From CAYQUL01 sp964568925 (GTDB lineage Bacteria > Patescibacteriota > Microgenomatia > UBA8517): DNA of 64,000 nt. Location of the stretch: positions 62,001 to 126,000 of the forward strand of contig CAZMSJ010000001.1 in assembly GCA_964568925.1 (NCBI GenBank), given 5' to 3'. Both the position numbers and the translations under genes were made by a program. Position 1 is the stretch's first letter, and every line of letters starts with the position of its first letter. Under the pieces are notes generated by a model. The model worked only from the letters and a program-made list of their open reading frames with translations, did not search any database and had not been told where the DNA came from. This document shows, piece after piece, positions 41,122-48,704 of this stretch.

Positions 41122-42861
41122 ATGCACGACCAAGTACGGGAAGTGAAAGAGAAGACAGATATAGTGGCCGTTATTGGTGAGTATGTAAATTTAAAGCAAG
41201 CAGGTCGCCGTTTTACTGGACTCTGTCCATTCCACAAAGAAAAATCCCCATCATTTACTGTTTCTCCTGATATGCAAATGTATAAGTGTTTTGGTTGTGG
41301 GGAAGCAGGAGACGTCTTCACTTTTTTAGAAAAACATGAGGGGATGGAATTTCGAGATGCCTTAAAGTTTCTTGCGGGTCGTGTCGGTGTCGTCCTTACT
41401 GAACCTGACTCAAAAGTTTCAAGAGAGCGTCAGTTACTCGTTGAAATAAACGAAGCAGCTGCGTCCTTTTATCACTATTTACTCAAAACCCATGTCCTTG
41501 GTGCTCCCATGAGAGCGTACCTTTCGGGGCGTGGTATTGAAGACCGAACAATTGACACCTTCCGGTTAGGTGCAGCAGCCCAGTCACCAAATGCATTGTT
41601 TACCTACCTTACGCAAAAGAAAAAGTATGCTCCTCAAATGATTGAATTAGCCGGTCTTATTTATAAGACGGAGCGAGGATACCTTGATCGGTTCCGTGGT
41701 CGTGTGATGTTTCCTATTTGTGACCATCATGGGGAAACGATAGCAGTTGCTGGTCGTATTTTGCCGCAATTTGATAATGGAAAGGTCGGAAAGTATGTCA
41801 ATTCGCCAGAAACACCGATATACCACAAAGGGTCCTCTTTGTATGGAATTCATGTGACAAAAGCTGACATGAAGCGAGCTGATATGGCCGTTGTTGTTGA
41901 AGGAGAAATGGATTTATTATCCGCTTGGCAGGCTGGGGTAACCAACGTTGTTGCCATCAAAGGCTCTGCCTTTACGGAAGGACAGTTAACGGTGTTGTCT
42001 CGATATGTGCGACAAACAACACTGGCCCTAGATAGTGATTTCGCCGGAAGCAATGCAGCACTTAAAGGTATCTTTTTGGCAGAGAAAATGGGAATGACGG
42101 TGAAAGTGGTACAACTGGGGGACTACAAAGATCCAGATGAGTTTGCCAAAGCTGATGCAAAAGGATTTATCATTGCGGTACGCGAAGCAATTGGCGTGTG
42201 GGATTTTATTATTGAATTTACTCTTTCAAAATTTGATGTGACAACCGGTGAGGGAGTGCGAAATGTGAGTCGAGAATTAATGCCACTTTTGGCACAGATT
42301 GAAGACAAGGTTGTTCAGGCAAGATATGTGCAGTACCTCGCGATGAGACTTAAAGTTCCGCCAGAGGCTGTTATTTCACAGTTGTCACAGACTCCTCAAC
42401 AGAAATTAAGCCAGACACAGTCACTTGGTGTCTACACTCCTGAAGTACTTGATCGACGAGAAATGCTTGAAAGAAGATTGTTTGCAGCACTTATTCTCGA
42501 AAAAATAGATGCATCTACTGAGATTCTTCTTGATGATGTGTCACTTCGTGACATTTATCAAAAGTATTTAGTGTGGAGTGGAGAGAACAAGGGCAAGCCA
42601 CTTTCAGAATTTGCCGTTACTCTTGAAAAAAACTATGCTGACCTTCTGTCTAATATCATTTTATCCCAAGAAGACGACATTTTAGAAACATCACTTTTGA
42701 AAAAAGAGTTGTCTCAAATTGTCTTAAGAGAGAAATTAGCGGCAGCTAGTGATGAAATTGCGGCTGCAGAACGGGCAAATGATGAGGAGAGACTCACTCT
42801 CGCACTAAACAAACATCGTGACCTGACGGCAAAACTTGCTCAATTTACTGCTTCCTCTTGA
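41122..42861 (+). CDS. dnaG: DNA primase DnaG
   Basis: Makes RNA primers for replication. The 579 residues start at ATG 41122 (MHDQVREVKEKTD), 6 bases after TATAAT (41110-41115), so it is probably leaderless; earlier in-frame codons lie in the upstream gene and terminator. The CHC2 zinc finger (CPFHKEKSPSF, YKCFGCGEAGD), primase core with TOPRIM (VVVEGEMDLLSA, ALDSDFAGS) and C-terminal helicase-binding region are in the standard order. It is followed by rpoD, as in many bacteria, without the usual rpsU. Confidence 0.97.
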   Translation: MHDQVREVKEKTDIVAVIGEYVNLKQAGRRFTGLCPFHKEKSPSFTVSPDMQMYKCFGCGEAGDVFTFLEKHEGMEFRDALKFLAGRVGVVLTEPDSKVSRERQLLVEINEAAASFYHYLLKTHVLGAPMRAYLSGRGIEDRTIDTFRLGAAAQSPNALFTYLTQKKKYAPQMIELAGLIYKTERGYLDRFRGRVMFPICDHHGETIAVAGRILPQFDNGKVGKYVNSPETPIYHKGSSLYGIHVTKADMKRADMAVVVEGEMDLLSAWQAGVTNVVAIKGSAFTEGQLTVLSRYVRQTTLALDSDFAGSNAALKGIFLAEKMGMTVKVVQLGDYKDPDEFAKADAKGFIIAVREAIGVWDFIIEFTLSKFDVTTGEGVRNVSRELMPLLAQIEDKVVQARYVQYLAMRLKVPPEAVISQLSQTPQQKLSQTQSLGVYTPEVLDRREMLERRLFAALILEKIDASTEILLDDVSLRDIYQKYLVWSGENKGKPLSEFAVTLEKNYADLLSNIILSQEDDILETSLLKKELSQIVLREKLAAASDEIAAAERANDEERLTLALNKHRDLTAKLAQFTASS

Positions 42862-42885
42862 TCCGTACAGGGTTTAGAGTATAAT
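42858..42885 (+). promoter_or_regulatory. rpoD promoter at the end of dnaG
   Basis: TTGATC (42858-42863), a 16-base spacer, TATAAT (42880-42885). It overlaps the last codon and stop of dnaG and leaves a ~45-base leader before the rpoD ATG. Confidence 0.55.
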
Positions 42886-42935
42886 CAGGACTAGACATCT
42901 GTTCTTCTTTTTGTGCCTCGTTTCGAGTCCAAAAT

Positions 42936-44018
42936 ATGACAACACTCAGAAAACCTAGCTTAGAACTTATCAAAAAAGGAAAATCACAAGGGTTTATTAC
43001 CCAAGAGGATATTCTTGATGTGTTTCCAGATGCAGAAAATCGACTTGCTGAACTTGATGTTTTTTACGAACAATTAATTGTTGAAGGAGTCGACGTTTTT
43101 GAATCAGTTGCGGCCGACGAAGCCGGACTTGAGAGTGCTACCGCTTCACTAGATCAGGAACTAGAAATCTTAACAAAGCTTGAAGGAACTGAGTCAACAG
43201 ATCCTGTTCGCCAATACTTGCGAGAAATTGGTAAATATCCACTGTTGGATGCTGAAGAAGAAATTGAACTTGCAAAAAACTACGAAAAGCAGAGTAAGCG
43301 AGCTAAAGATAAATTGATTGAGAGTAATCTTCGTTTGGTTGTCTCCATTGCAAAAAAATATATCGGTCGAGGACTTTCTCTCTTGGACTTAATTCAGGAA
43401 GGGAATCAGGGCTTAATTCGTGCTGTTGAAAAGTATGACTGGCGCCGTGGATTTAAGTTCTCAACCTATGCTACCTGGTGGATTCGACAGGCAATTACTC
43501 GTGCAATTGCAGATCAAGCTCGAACAATTCGTATTCCAGTACACATGGTCGAAACAATCAACAAACTCTATAGAACAAGTCAAAAATTGATGCAAGAGTT
43601 GGGACGAGAACCAACACCAGAGGAAATTGGACAGGAGTTAGAGCTCTCAGCAGATCGTGTTCGTGAAATCTTCAAGATTTCCCAGGAAACAACATCACTA
43701 GACACAAAGGTTGGAGAAGATGAAGATTCAACATTGGGAGACTTTATTCCAGATGAATCTCAAGACTCACCAGTTGATGCTGCATCAAAACAATTGTTGA
43801 AAGACCACCTTGAGGAAGTATTGGGAACCTTGACTGAGCGAGAAAGTAAAGTTTTGGCATTGCGATTTGGTTTGGACGGAGGACAGGCAAGAACCTTGGA
43901 AGAAGTTGGAAAAGTTTTTGGTGTTACTCGAGAACGTATCCGACAAATTGAGGCAAAAGCACTCAGAAAGCTTCGTCATCCTTCACGACGAAAGAAGTTG
44001 CAAGATTATTTGGACTAA
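42936..44018 (+). CDS. rpoD: Primary sigma factor RpoD (sigma-70)
   Basis: Housekeeping sigma factor; 360 residues, a compact form without the long non-conserved insert of E. coli. Region 1.1-like N-terminus (~1-50), region 1.2 (DPVRQYLREIGKYPLL), region 2 (DLIQEGNQGLIRAVEKYDW, FKFSTYATWWIRQAI), region 3 (IPVHMVETINKL) and region 4 (LRFGLDGGQARTLEEVGKVF, RERIRQIEAKALRKLR) all look intact. Its presence is consistent with the TTGACA/TATAAT promoters seen in the window. Confidence 0.97.
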   Translation: MTTLRKPSLELIKKGKSQGFITQEDILDVFPDAENRLAELDVFYEQLIVEGVDVFESVAADEAGLESATASLDQELEILTKLEGTESTDPVRQYLREIGKYPLLDAEEEIELAKNYEKQSKRAKDKLIESNLRLVVSIAKKYIGRGLSLLDLIQEGNQGLIRAVEKYDWRRGFKFSTYATWWIRQAITRAIADQARTIRIPVHMVETINKLYRTSQKLMQELGREPTPEEIGQELELSADRVREIFKISQETTSLDTKVGEDEDSTLGDFIPDESQDSPVDAASKQLLKDHLEEVLGTLTERESKVLALRFGLDGGQARTLEEVGKVFGVTRERIRQIEAKALRKLRHPSRRKKLQDYLD

Positions 44019-44110
44019 TTCTGTTTTATTTTTTTCTCTGCTCACTTTGAAAATTGCGTCTCTCCACGATATACTATCCAGGCACTTTTGCATTTGAAGG
44101 GAGGTTCTTT

Positions 44111-44371
44111 GTGGGAACGCTCGTAATTTTTGTCATTTGGGGAGTATTGATAGCTTTATTATCAGCTGCGACTCGAAGCATGGTACGAGAAAAGTTGCCA
44201 CCAGTGGGAATATATACATTACCAGTAGTTCCATTTTGTTTGTCCCTGCTTCTACTTTTGTATCATGATTTTGGAGGATTACGGAATGTTGCAATTCTCG
44301 TTGCTCTTGTTGCAATGTTTTTCTTGTACGATACTGTTTGTATTTGGATAGAAAGGAAATACCACTTCTAG
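44111..44371 (+). CDS. Small membrane protein, GTG start
   Basis: An 86-residue protein with three hydrophobic helices (VGTLVIFVIWGVLIALLSA, TLPVVPFCLSLLLLLY, NVAILVALVAMFFLYDTVCI). The GTG at 44111 follows GGGAGG with a short spacer; an ATG at 44054 would add 19 residues of non-hydrophobic sequence. A terminator follows. The function is unknown. Confidence 0.5.
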   Translation: MGTLVIFVIWGVLIALLSAATRSMVREKLPPVGIYTLPVVPFCLSLLLLLYHDFGGLRNVAILVALVAMFFLYDTVCIWIERKYHF

Positions 44372-44385
44372 CCGCATTGCAGTTT

Positions 44386-44416
44386 GGCTACCCGTTTTAC
44401 GGGTGGCCATTTTTTG
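44386..44416 (+). terminator. Terminator after the 86-aa gene
   Basis: GGCTACCCG / CGGGTGGCC stem with a 5-base loop, then ATTTTTTG. Confidence 0.8.
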
Positions 44417-44429
44417 TAAGGATAAGGTC

Positions 44430-44774
44430 TCAATCTGTCGTTTGAGGTTTTATTTCCACCTGACGTATGGGAAACTTCATGAATTTTTTTAGTCTCTTTG
44501 CTCTGTTTTTGATCTTATCAATTGTTAGGTTTTCAATATCAATTATTGTTCCAGAACAACTACCAATGGTGTAGGCGATAAAGCCGGGAATGTTGCTACT
44601 CACGTCTTTGGCAAGTTGCCAAATGATAAAGAAGGCGATGAAGTTTTCTAAGAAGACCACGGTAGCAGCAGCCTTGTTATTGCGTTTTGCAATAAAGGCC
44701 GTTCGTTGGGTTATCAAAAACATTTCGATAAAGCCCACAAAAAGATAGCTGGTGGTTTTTAAGAGAAAGTCCAT
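44430..44774 (-). CDS. DUF5698 (UPF0316-like) membrane protein
   Basis: A 114-residue protein with helices SYLFVGFIEMFLITQRTAFIA and NFIAFFIIWQLAKDV, and the pattern IAYTIGSCSGTIIDIE typical of DUF5698/UPF0316, then a basic tail. Full members of the family carry a C-terminal DUF2179 domain, which is missing here. The start MDFLLKTTSY is preceded by GGAGAACCCCCTCAAA on its strand. The role is unknown. Confidence 0.65.
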   Translation of the reverse strand: MDFLLKTTSYLFVGFIEMFLITQRTAFIAKRNNKAAATVVFLENFIAFFIIWQLAKDVSSNIPGFIAYTIGSCSGTIIDIENLTIDKIKNRAKRLKKFMKFPIRQVEIKPQTTD

Positions 44775-44833
44775 TTTGAGGGGGTTCTCCTTCTTTGTTG
44801 GACACAGTTATTGGTTCCATATTGGTTGGTTTA

Positions 44834-44880
44834 GGCTAAAAAGACACGTGAGAATTGTGCCTGATACGCCTATTTTAGCC
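44834..44880. repeat. Inverted repeat in a divergent intergenic region
   Basis: GGCTAAAA (44834-44841) and TTTTAGCC (44873-44880) are perfect 8-base arms 31 bases apart, between the divergent DUF5698-like and 93-aa genes. It may be an operator or a weak structured leader; no T-run follows. Confidence 0.35.
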
Positions 44881-44913
44881 TATTTGTAGGTGTTTTGGCA
44901 AATTTGCCCTTGG

Positions 44914-44942
44914 TTGACAAAAGAACCACAAAAACCGATAAT
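44914..44942 (+). promoter_or_regulatory. Promoter of the 93-aa membrane protein gene
   Basis: TTGACA (44914-44919), exactly 17 bases, GATAAT (44937-44942). The gene starts 38 bases later behind GAAGGAAAGGTG. Confidence 0.65.
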
Positions 44943-44980
44943 ATGCCGTTATTGACTCATGTAAGAAGGAAAGGTGTCAT

Positions 44981-45262
44981 ATGCCAGAGCTCTATATTGG
45001 TGTAATTGCATTTGCCTGGCTCGTCTTTTTTCTTGTTGTCGTGTTTTGTCTTGTACTTGTTCTTTCAGCACTTGCACTCTCCTGTGGGGTAATTCCCACA
45101 CGAGTATCAACAATCTTTTTGTTTGCTTTCTTAAGTTTACTTTCTAGTTCTATGTTGTTTCGTGATGGGGGAACCTTTTTCATAAGCTGGGCATGTTTTT
45201 TAATTCATCTCCTGCTTTTGGATGCTCCTGATACATACAATTACTTGAACGAGAAGTGGTAG
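44981..45262 (+). CDS. Small membrane protein, unknown function
   Basis: A 93-residue, strongly hydrophobic protein: helix VIAFAWLVFFLVVVFCLVLVLSAL, helix IFLFAFLSLLSSSMLF, helix FISWACFLIHLLLL. It has its own sigma-70 promoter, Shine-Dalgarno and terminator, which support a real monocistronic gene despite the lack of a recognisable family. Confidence 0.6.
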   Translation: MPELYIGVIAFAWLVFFLVVVFCLVLVLSALALSCGVIPTRVSTIFLFAFLSLLSSSMLFRDGGTFFISWACFLIHLLLLDAPDTYNYLNEKW

Positions 45263-45268
45263 TAAGAG

Positions 45269-45295
45269 AGCGTGCCGTTTGGCACGCTTGTTTTT
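45269..45295 (+). terminator. Terminator after the 93-aa membrane protein
   Basis: AGCGTGCC / GGCACGCT with a GTTT loop, then TGTTTTT. Confidence 0.85.
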
Positions 45296-45342
45296 GTGCC
45301 CAAAAAGCAGAAGTTAGTTTTCTTTGTTTCTTTTGCTTGTTG

Positions 45343-45795
45343 TTAGAAGGAAGAAAGCCAGATTTTAGCTAGGTAGAGGGTTGTGATAATGGTCACAACG
45401 GTTAAACACTGGTTCATGATTTGAAAAATGAACCACACTGAATCATTGTGGAAAATTCTTCGTGCAGGCAGTCTCTCAACCTCATATCTGATGATCGGGG
45501 AGAACTGTTGATTGAGCCAATACACTGTTTCTCCAATGCTTCGAACAAGCCAGAAAACTGAAAAAATGAGCCAGAACAGGATCCAATCATTTAAATACAA
45601 GGAAATAGAAGCCGCAGCTGTCCAAAAGAAACTAAAAACTAACGCATCTCCCCAGACATACATACCAAGGGGGTAGAAAAATGGTGTTTCTCCATAGGCA
45701 TTCTTTCTTTTGGAACAGGCGTTAAAGGCAAGAACAAAAATTATTAAATTAAAAGTGATGACAAAGACGAGGAAGGCAACAGAAATGGCAGTCAT
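45343..45795 (-). CDS. Membrane protein, unknown function
   Basis: A 150-residue protein with four membrane helices (FLVFVITFNLIIFVLAF, ALVFSFFWTAAASISLYL, ILFWLIFSVFWLV, FIFQIMNQCLTVVTIITTLYL). Cys/Lys motif ACSKRKNAYGE follows the first helix. No family is recognised. It is convergent with the preceding plus-strand gene and divergent from the next. Confidence 0.55.
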   Translation of the reverse strand: MTAISVAFLVFVITFNLIIFVLAFNACSKRKNAYGETPFFYPLGMYVWGDALVFSFFWTAAASISLYLNDWILFWLIFSVFWLVRSIGETVYWLNQQFSPIIRYEVERLPARRIFHNDSVWFIFQIMNQCLTVVTIITTLYLAKIWLSSF

Positions 45796-45948
45796 GAGAA
45801 TTTGATTCTATCAGATTGAAACTTGAGGATACAGGATAGGAAAGAGGAATAAGAATAAACCATCCAATTTAATTACCTTATAATACTATGGTATACTTGT
45901 GTGTTTGGTTGAACGTGATTCAAAAATCCTTTAACAGAAAGGCTCGTT

Positions 45949-46356
45949 GTGAATATTCATTCACTCTACAGCAAAGTTCGTCGCCCGTTGGCAGTTCTCT
46001 GTATGTTCGTATTTGTGGTAACGGTATTTTTCGGAATGTTATTCGGCAATATGCTCCCCAGAGAGGAACGAGCAGGTGTGTTTATTTTGTATCTTTTGTT
46101 GTTTATTCTCTGGACCTATGCTACATCAATCGGTCGATTGTTAACCTATTTTGAACATGAAAGGCGATATCGGTGGGTAAACATATTTTCAATGATCTTT
46201 TTTGTTTGTGTATGTCTGTATGGGACTATCTTGCCGCAGGCTCCCGTTCGCTCATATGAGGGATCATATATAACCCTGAATAATATTTTTGGGATTGCGG
46301 CAATCTTTTGGGCTTATCTGAGTGTTGCTCTTGATTTAGGTGAAATATTCTTGTGA
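45949..46356 (+). CDS. Membrane protein, unknown function, GTG start
   Basis: A 135-residue protein with four hydrophobic helices (LAVLCMFVFVVTVFFGMLFG, AGVFILYLLLFILWTYA, IFSMIFFVCVCLYGTI, IFGIAAIFWAYLSVAL). The GTG start at 45949 follows AGAAAGG. TATAAT occurs upstream at ~45880. A terminator follows. No family is recognised. Confidence 0.55.
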   Translation: MNIHSLYSKVRRPLAVLCMFVFVVTVFFGMLFGNMLPREERAGVFILYLLLFILWTYATSIGRLLTYFEHERRYRWVNIFSMIFFVCVCLYGTILPQAPVRSYEGSYITLNNIFGIAAIFWAYLSVALDLGEIFL

Positions 46357-46363
46357 ATCTAGT

Positions 46364-46391
46364 AGGTCAGGGTAACTCCTGGCCTCTTTTT
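46364..46391 (+). terminator. Terminator before the tRNA-Asn locus
   Basis: AGGTCAGG / CCTGGCCT stem (46364-46371 / 46378-46385), then CTTTTTG. Confidence 0.8.
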
Positions 46392-46402
46392 GTGGATTAA
46401 AC

Positions 46403-46431
46403 TTGAGGATGTAAGCTCAGAAGGGTATAAT
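46403..46431 (+). promoter_or_regulatory. Promoter of the split tRNA-Asn gene
   Basis: TTGAGG (46403-46408), 17-base spacer, TATAAT (46426-46431); the tRNA begins 25 bases later. Confidence 0.6.
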
Positions 46432-46489
46432 TCCAGTGTACTTTAAATAAAATAATCCCCTGTAGCTCAATGGCAGAGCGGTTCGCTGT

Positions 46490-47009
46490 AGACACTTGCT
46501 ATTTGGTATACTTAATTGTGTATGCCAGAGAAGCGAAAATATGCTGATCGCGCCGAGTATATGAAGAAGGCTGTTGCGATGAGACGAAGAAAGCTCAAAG
46601 CAATGGTTGTCGAATATCGAGGCGGGAAATGTATGATTTGTGGTTACAACAAATATTTTGGAGCGCTTGATTTACATCATGTAGATGAGACTCAAAAATC
46701 ATTTGGTTTGTCTGTTCGAGGTCTTACTCGTTCTTGGGAAAAGATCAAAGAAGAGGCAGATAAGTGCATTTTATTATGCGCAAATTGTCACCGTGAGATT
46801 CATGCCGGCATTGTGCAGCCTCCAAAAGAAATTTTGGAGTGAACACCAGGCTAATTCGGGGAAGTCCAGGTCTACTGGATAATCCCGAGCTAAATCATCA
46901 TGAAAATGATGTAAATGTGTAGAGACTATATACCTGGGGTCTAAGTTCTAATTTTTTTAGAATATGATCATAAGATAGTCCAAGCCTCACAGTAATGAGA
47001 GGGTCCTTG
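46490..47009 (+). ncRNA. Group I intron in the tRNA-Asn anticodon
   Basis: A 520-base intron. The 5' exon ends in U and the intron ends in G, as group I splicing requires. P7 is formed by GACTAT (46924-46929) and ATAGTC (46975-46980), within the classic strings AGAGACTATATACC and AAGATAGTCC. P4 is CGGG/CCCG (AATTCGGGG at 46853, AATCCCGAGC at 46881) and P5 is TCCAG/CTGGA. A P8 hairpin TTCTA/TAGAA lies between the P7 strands. The HNH gene fills the 5' part before the core. The P1 pairing was not resolved by eye. Confidence 0.9.
46522..46842 (+). CDS. HNH homing endonuclease encoded in the tRNA-Asn intron
   Basis: A 106-residue HNH protein from ATG 46522 (MPEKRKYADRAEYMKK); a TTG six bases earlier is in frame. 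A basic helical N-terminus is followed by CMICGYNKY, the catalytic LDLHHVDE and CANCHREIH; the cysteine pairs bind structural zinc. It ends just before the intron's catalytic core. Such enzymes cut intron-less alleles and spread the intron by repair; activity here is inferred from intact motifs. Confidence 0.92.
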   Translation: MPEKRKYADRAEYMKKAVAMRRRKLKAMVVEYRGGKCMICGYNKYFGALDLHHVDETQKSFGLSVRGLTRSWEKIKEEADKCILLCANCHREIHAGIVQPPKEILE

Positions 47010-47035
47010 TAACGAAAAGGTTGTAGGTTCGAGTC

Positions 47036-48577
47036 CTACCGGGGGAGCCAGGCATCTGTTATCCGAACCATGTCTCGCCTTATAACAACATCAAAGGCAG
47101 GCGTGTAAGTGATATTGACGATTTTCTTATCTTCAATCCAGATTTTCTCCACAAACCAGCTTAAAAAATCTTTTCTCTCGGTTTCAGTAAATGCTTTGTA
47201 TAGCTTTGGTAGTTGTCGCAGAAAGGCAATAATTGTTTCTATCTTCTCTTCATCAAGATTCACAGATGGCTTGTTGAGTTTTGCAATTTCAGCTTCAACT
47301 CCTTTGAGTTCATCTTTCAGAGGAACATACTTTTGTTGAATACGCTCCTGTGGGATAGTTTCAGCAATAATTTGATCTTCTAGCTTATCCATTTTCTTCT
47401 CAACAATTGTTTTGCGGGCAATCAAAGACTGGATTTTACTAGGAATGTCTTTGCCTTGCTCATGCATATACTCTAGCAATTCAGTTCTTAATGCTTTGAA
47501 AAATCTCTCATCAAAATCAATTGCAGCTATCCAATCCTCAAGTTGTTTATGGATTTTATTCATTGGCGCATAGGGTTGGCTGCATTCCTTGCCTTTGTTC
47601 TTGGAGCCTGTACAGCGATAGTAAAGAAAGATCTTACCATTTTTCTTAATATGTTGCTCTCCAGTCATTAGACTTCCACATTCATTACAAAATACCAACC
47701 CTGCCAAAAAGAAGTTATGTTTTCTCTCGCGATTTGCACCGTTATTGTGTTTTGCTAGTATCTCTTCTGACTTTTTAATATCTCCCATAGTTATAATCGC
47801 CCCATGTTGTCCTTTGTAAATTTTACCGCAATAATACACTTTTCCAGCGTATCTCACATCAGTTAACATCCGATGGATTGCATTTGCTCTAACTCTTTTT
47901 CCTTGAGGGGTGCGAAAGCCCTCCTCGTAAAGCTCATTCTCAAGGGAGTATATCGAGTGACTACCAGTATGGAAACGCCTAAAGACTTCTTTTACAAAAT
48001 ACTCACGTTCTTTGTCAATCTTCCAAGGCTCACCCTTTTTGAAAGAGTTGAGATAGCCAATAACTGCCATCCCAGGCTGAAATCCTTTTTCGGCAAGAGC
48101 GACCATGGTTCTTTTGGTCTTTTCTCCTGTAATTTCTCTTTGAAGTTGATTGGCCCCAGCCATTACTAAATCAACGAATTTTCCTACAGGATCATCTCCG
48201 AAATTGGGTTGTTGAGTGGCAATGAGTTGCACTCCGCATTTCTTAAGAATTGTTTTGACTGCTAAGTGATCTTGTGCATCACGAGCAAAACGATCTGTCT
48301 CTTCGAGAAGTACTGCATCAACATCTTTATCCTTTTGGCAACGCTCAAGCATTCGCATAAACTCAGGTCTGCCTGAAGTACTGCCTCCGCTTTTTCCACC
48401 ATCCTTGAAGACTTCCAGAATATGCCAATTTCTTTCTCGAGCAAATTTTACTAAACGATCTACCTGGTCATCTAGTGAATGCCCCTCTTGTACTTGACGA
48501 TCTGTACTTACGCGAGCATAGAGGAGGACATTGCTTATTACTTTTTGTTCATCTTCGATGTTTTGTTTGTATGTCAT
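47036..48577 (-). CDS. Large serine recombinase (integrase)
   Basis: About 513 residues from ATG 48577 (MTYKQNIEDEQK). The N-terminal resolvase domain has YARVSTDRQVQEGHSLDDQ with the catalytic Ser, then LLEETDRFARDAQDH; a recombinase domain follows (YVKEVFRRFHTGSHSIY-like, GFRTPQGKRVRANAIHRML), then zinc ribbon CNECGSLM..YRCTG..KGKEC and a C-terminal coiled coil. Its last codons (Trp-Leu-Pro-Arg-stop) are read from the opposite strand of the tRNA-Asn acceptor stem and CCA. It probably inserted this element by site-specific recombination at the tRNA. No strong Shine-Dalgarno is present, so the start is uncertain. Confidence 0.92.
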   Translation of the reverse strand: MTYKQNIEDEQKVISNVLLYARVSTDRQVQEGHSLDDQVDRLVKFARERNWHILEVFKDGGKSGGSTSGRPEFMRMLERCQKDKDVDAVLLEETDRFARDAQDHLAVKTILKKCGVQLIATQQPNFGDDPVGKFVDLVMAGANQLQREITGEKTKRTMVALAEKGFQPGMAVIGYLNSFKKGEPWKIDKEREYFVKEVFRRFHTGSHSIYSLENELYEEGFRTPQGKRVRANAIHRMLTDVRYAGKVYYCGKIYKGQHGAIITMGDIKKSEEILAKHNNGANRERKHNFFLAGLVFCNECGSLMTGEQHIKKNGKIFLYYRCTGSKNKGKECSQPYAPMNKIHKQLEDWIAAIDFDERFFKALRTELLEYMHEQGKDIPSKIQSLIARKTIVEKKMDKLEDQIIAETIPQERIQQKYVPLKDELKGVEAEIAKLNKPSVNLDEEKIETIIAFLRQLPKLYKAFTETERKDFLSWFVEKIWIEDKKIVNITYTPAFDVVIRRDMVRITDAWLPR

Positions 48578-48704
48578 AAACTTTGAAAGCCGCCTGGTTG
48601 AACTCAACAAGAATCGCTTCTGTTGTCCAGACGGCCATCAAAAAAAGCGGTTCTTAATGTTGAGTTCATAATTATTCAACCATGTTTTAAGATCGGGTGT
48701 CAAA

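Larger units (their letters stand above)
46456..47050 (+). tRNA. tRNA-Asn(GUU) interrupted by a group I intron
   Basis: Exons 46456-46489 and 47010-47047, with CCA encoded at 47048-47050. Joined, they give acceptor TCCCCTG/CGGGGGA, D-arm GCTC..GAGC, anticodon loop CTGTTAA (anticodon GTT) and T-arm GTAGG-TTCGAGT-CCTAC. The CTGTTAA loop, CTGTAG and GGTTCGAGTCC stretches match bacterial tRNA-Asn. The intron sits between U35 and U36 of the anticodon. The pair at the top of the anticodon stem (G27-A43) is mismatched. The 3' exon overlaps the end of the serine recombinase gene. Confidence 0.9.

Noticed and set aside
45888..46154. 88-residue frame starting at 45888
   Set aside because: It is out of frame with, and overlaps, the four-helix membrane protein at 45949, which has the better hydrophobic pattern and Shine-Dalgarno.
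46456..47050. Split tRNA read as Tyr (GTA) or Thr (TGT)
   Set aside because: Only the U|U junction, with 5' exon ending in U and intron ending in G, gives a proper 7-base loop with group I rules; the joined sequence then matches tRNA-Asn.
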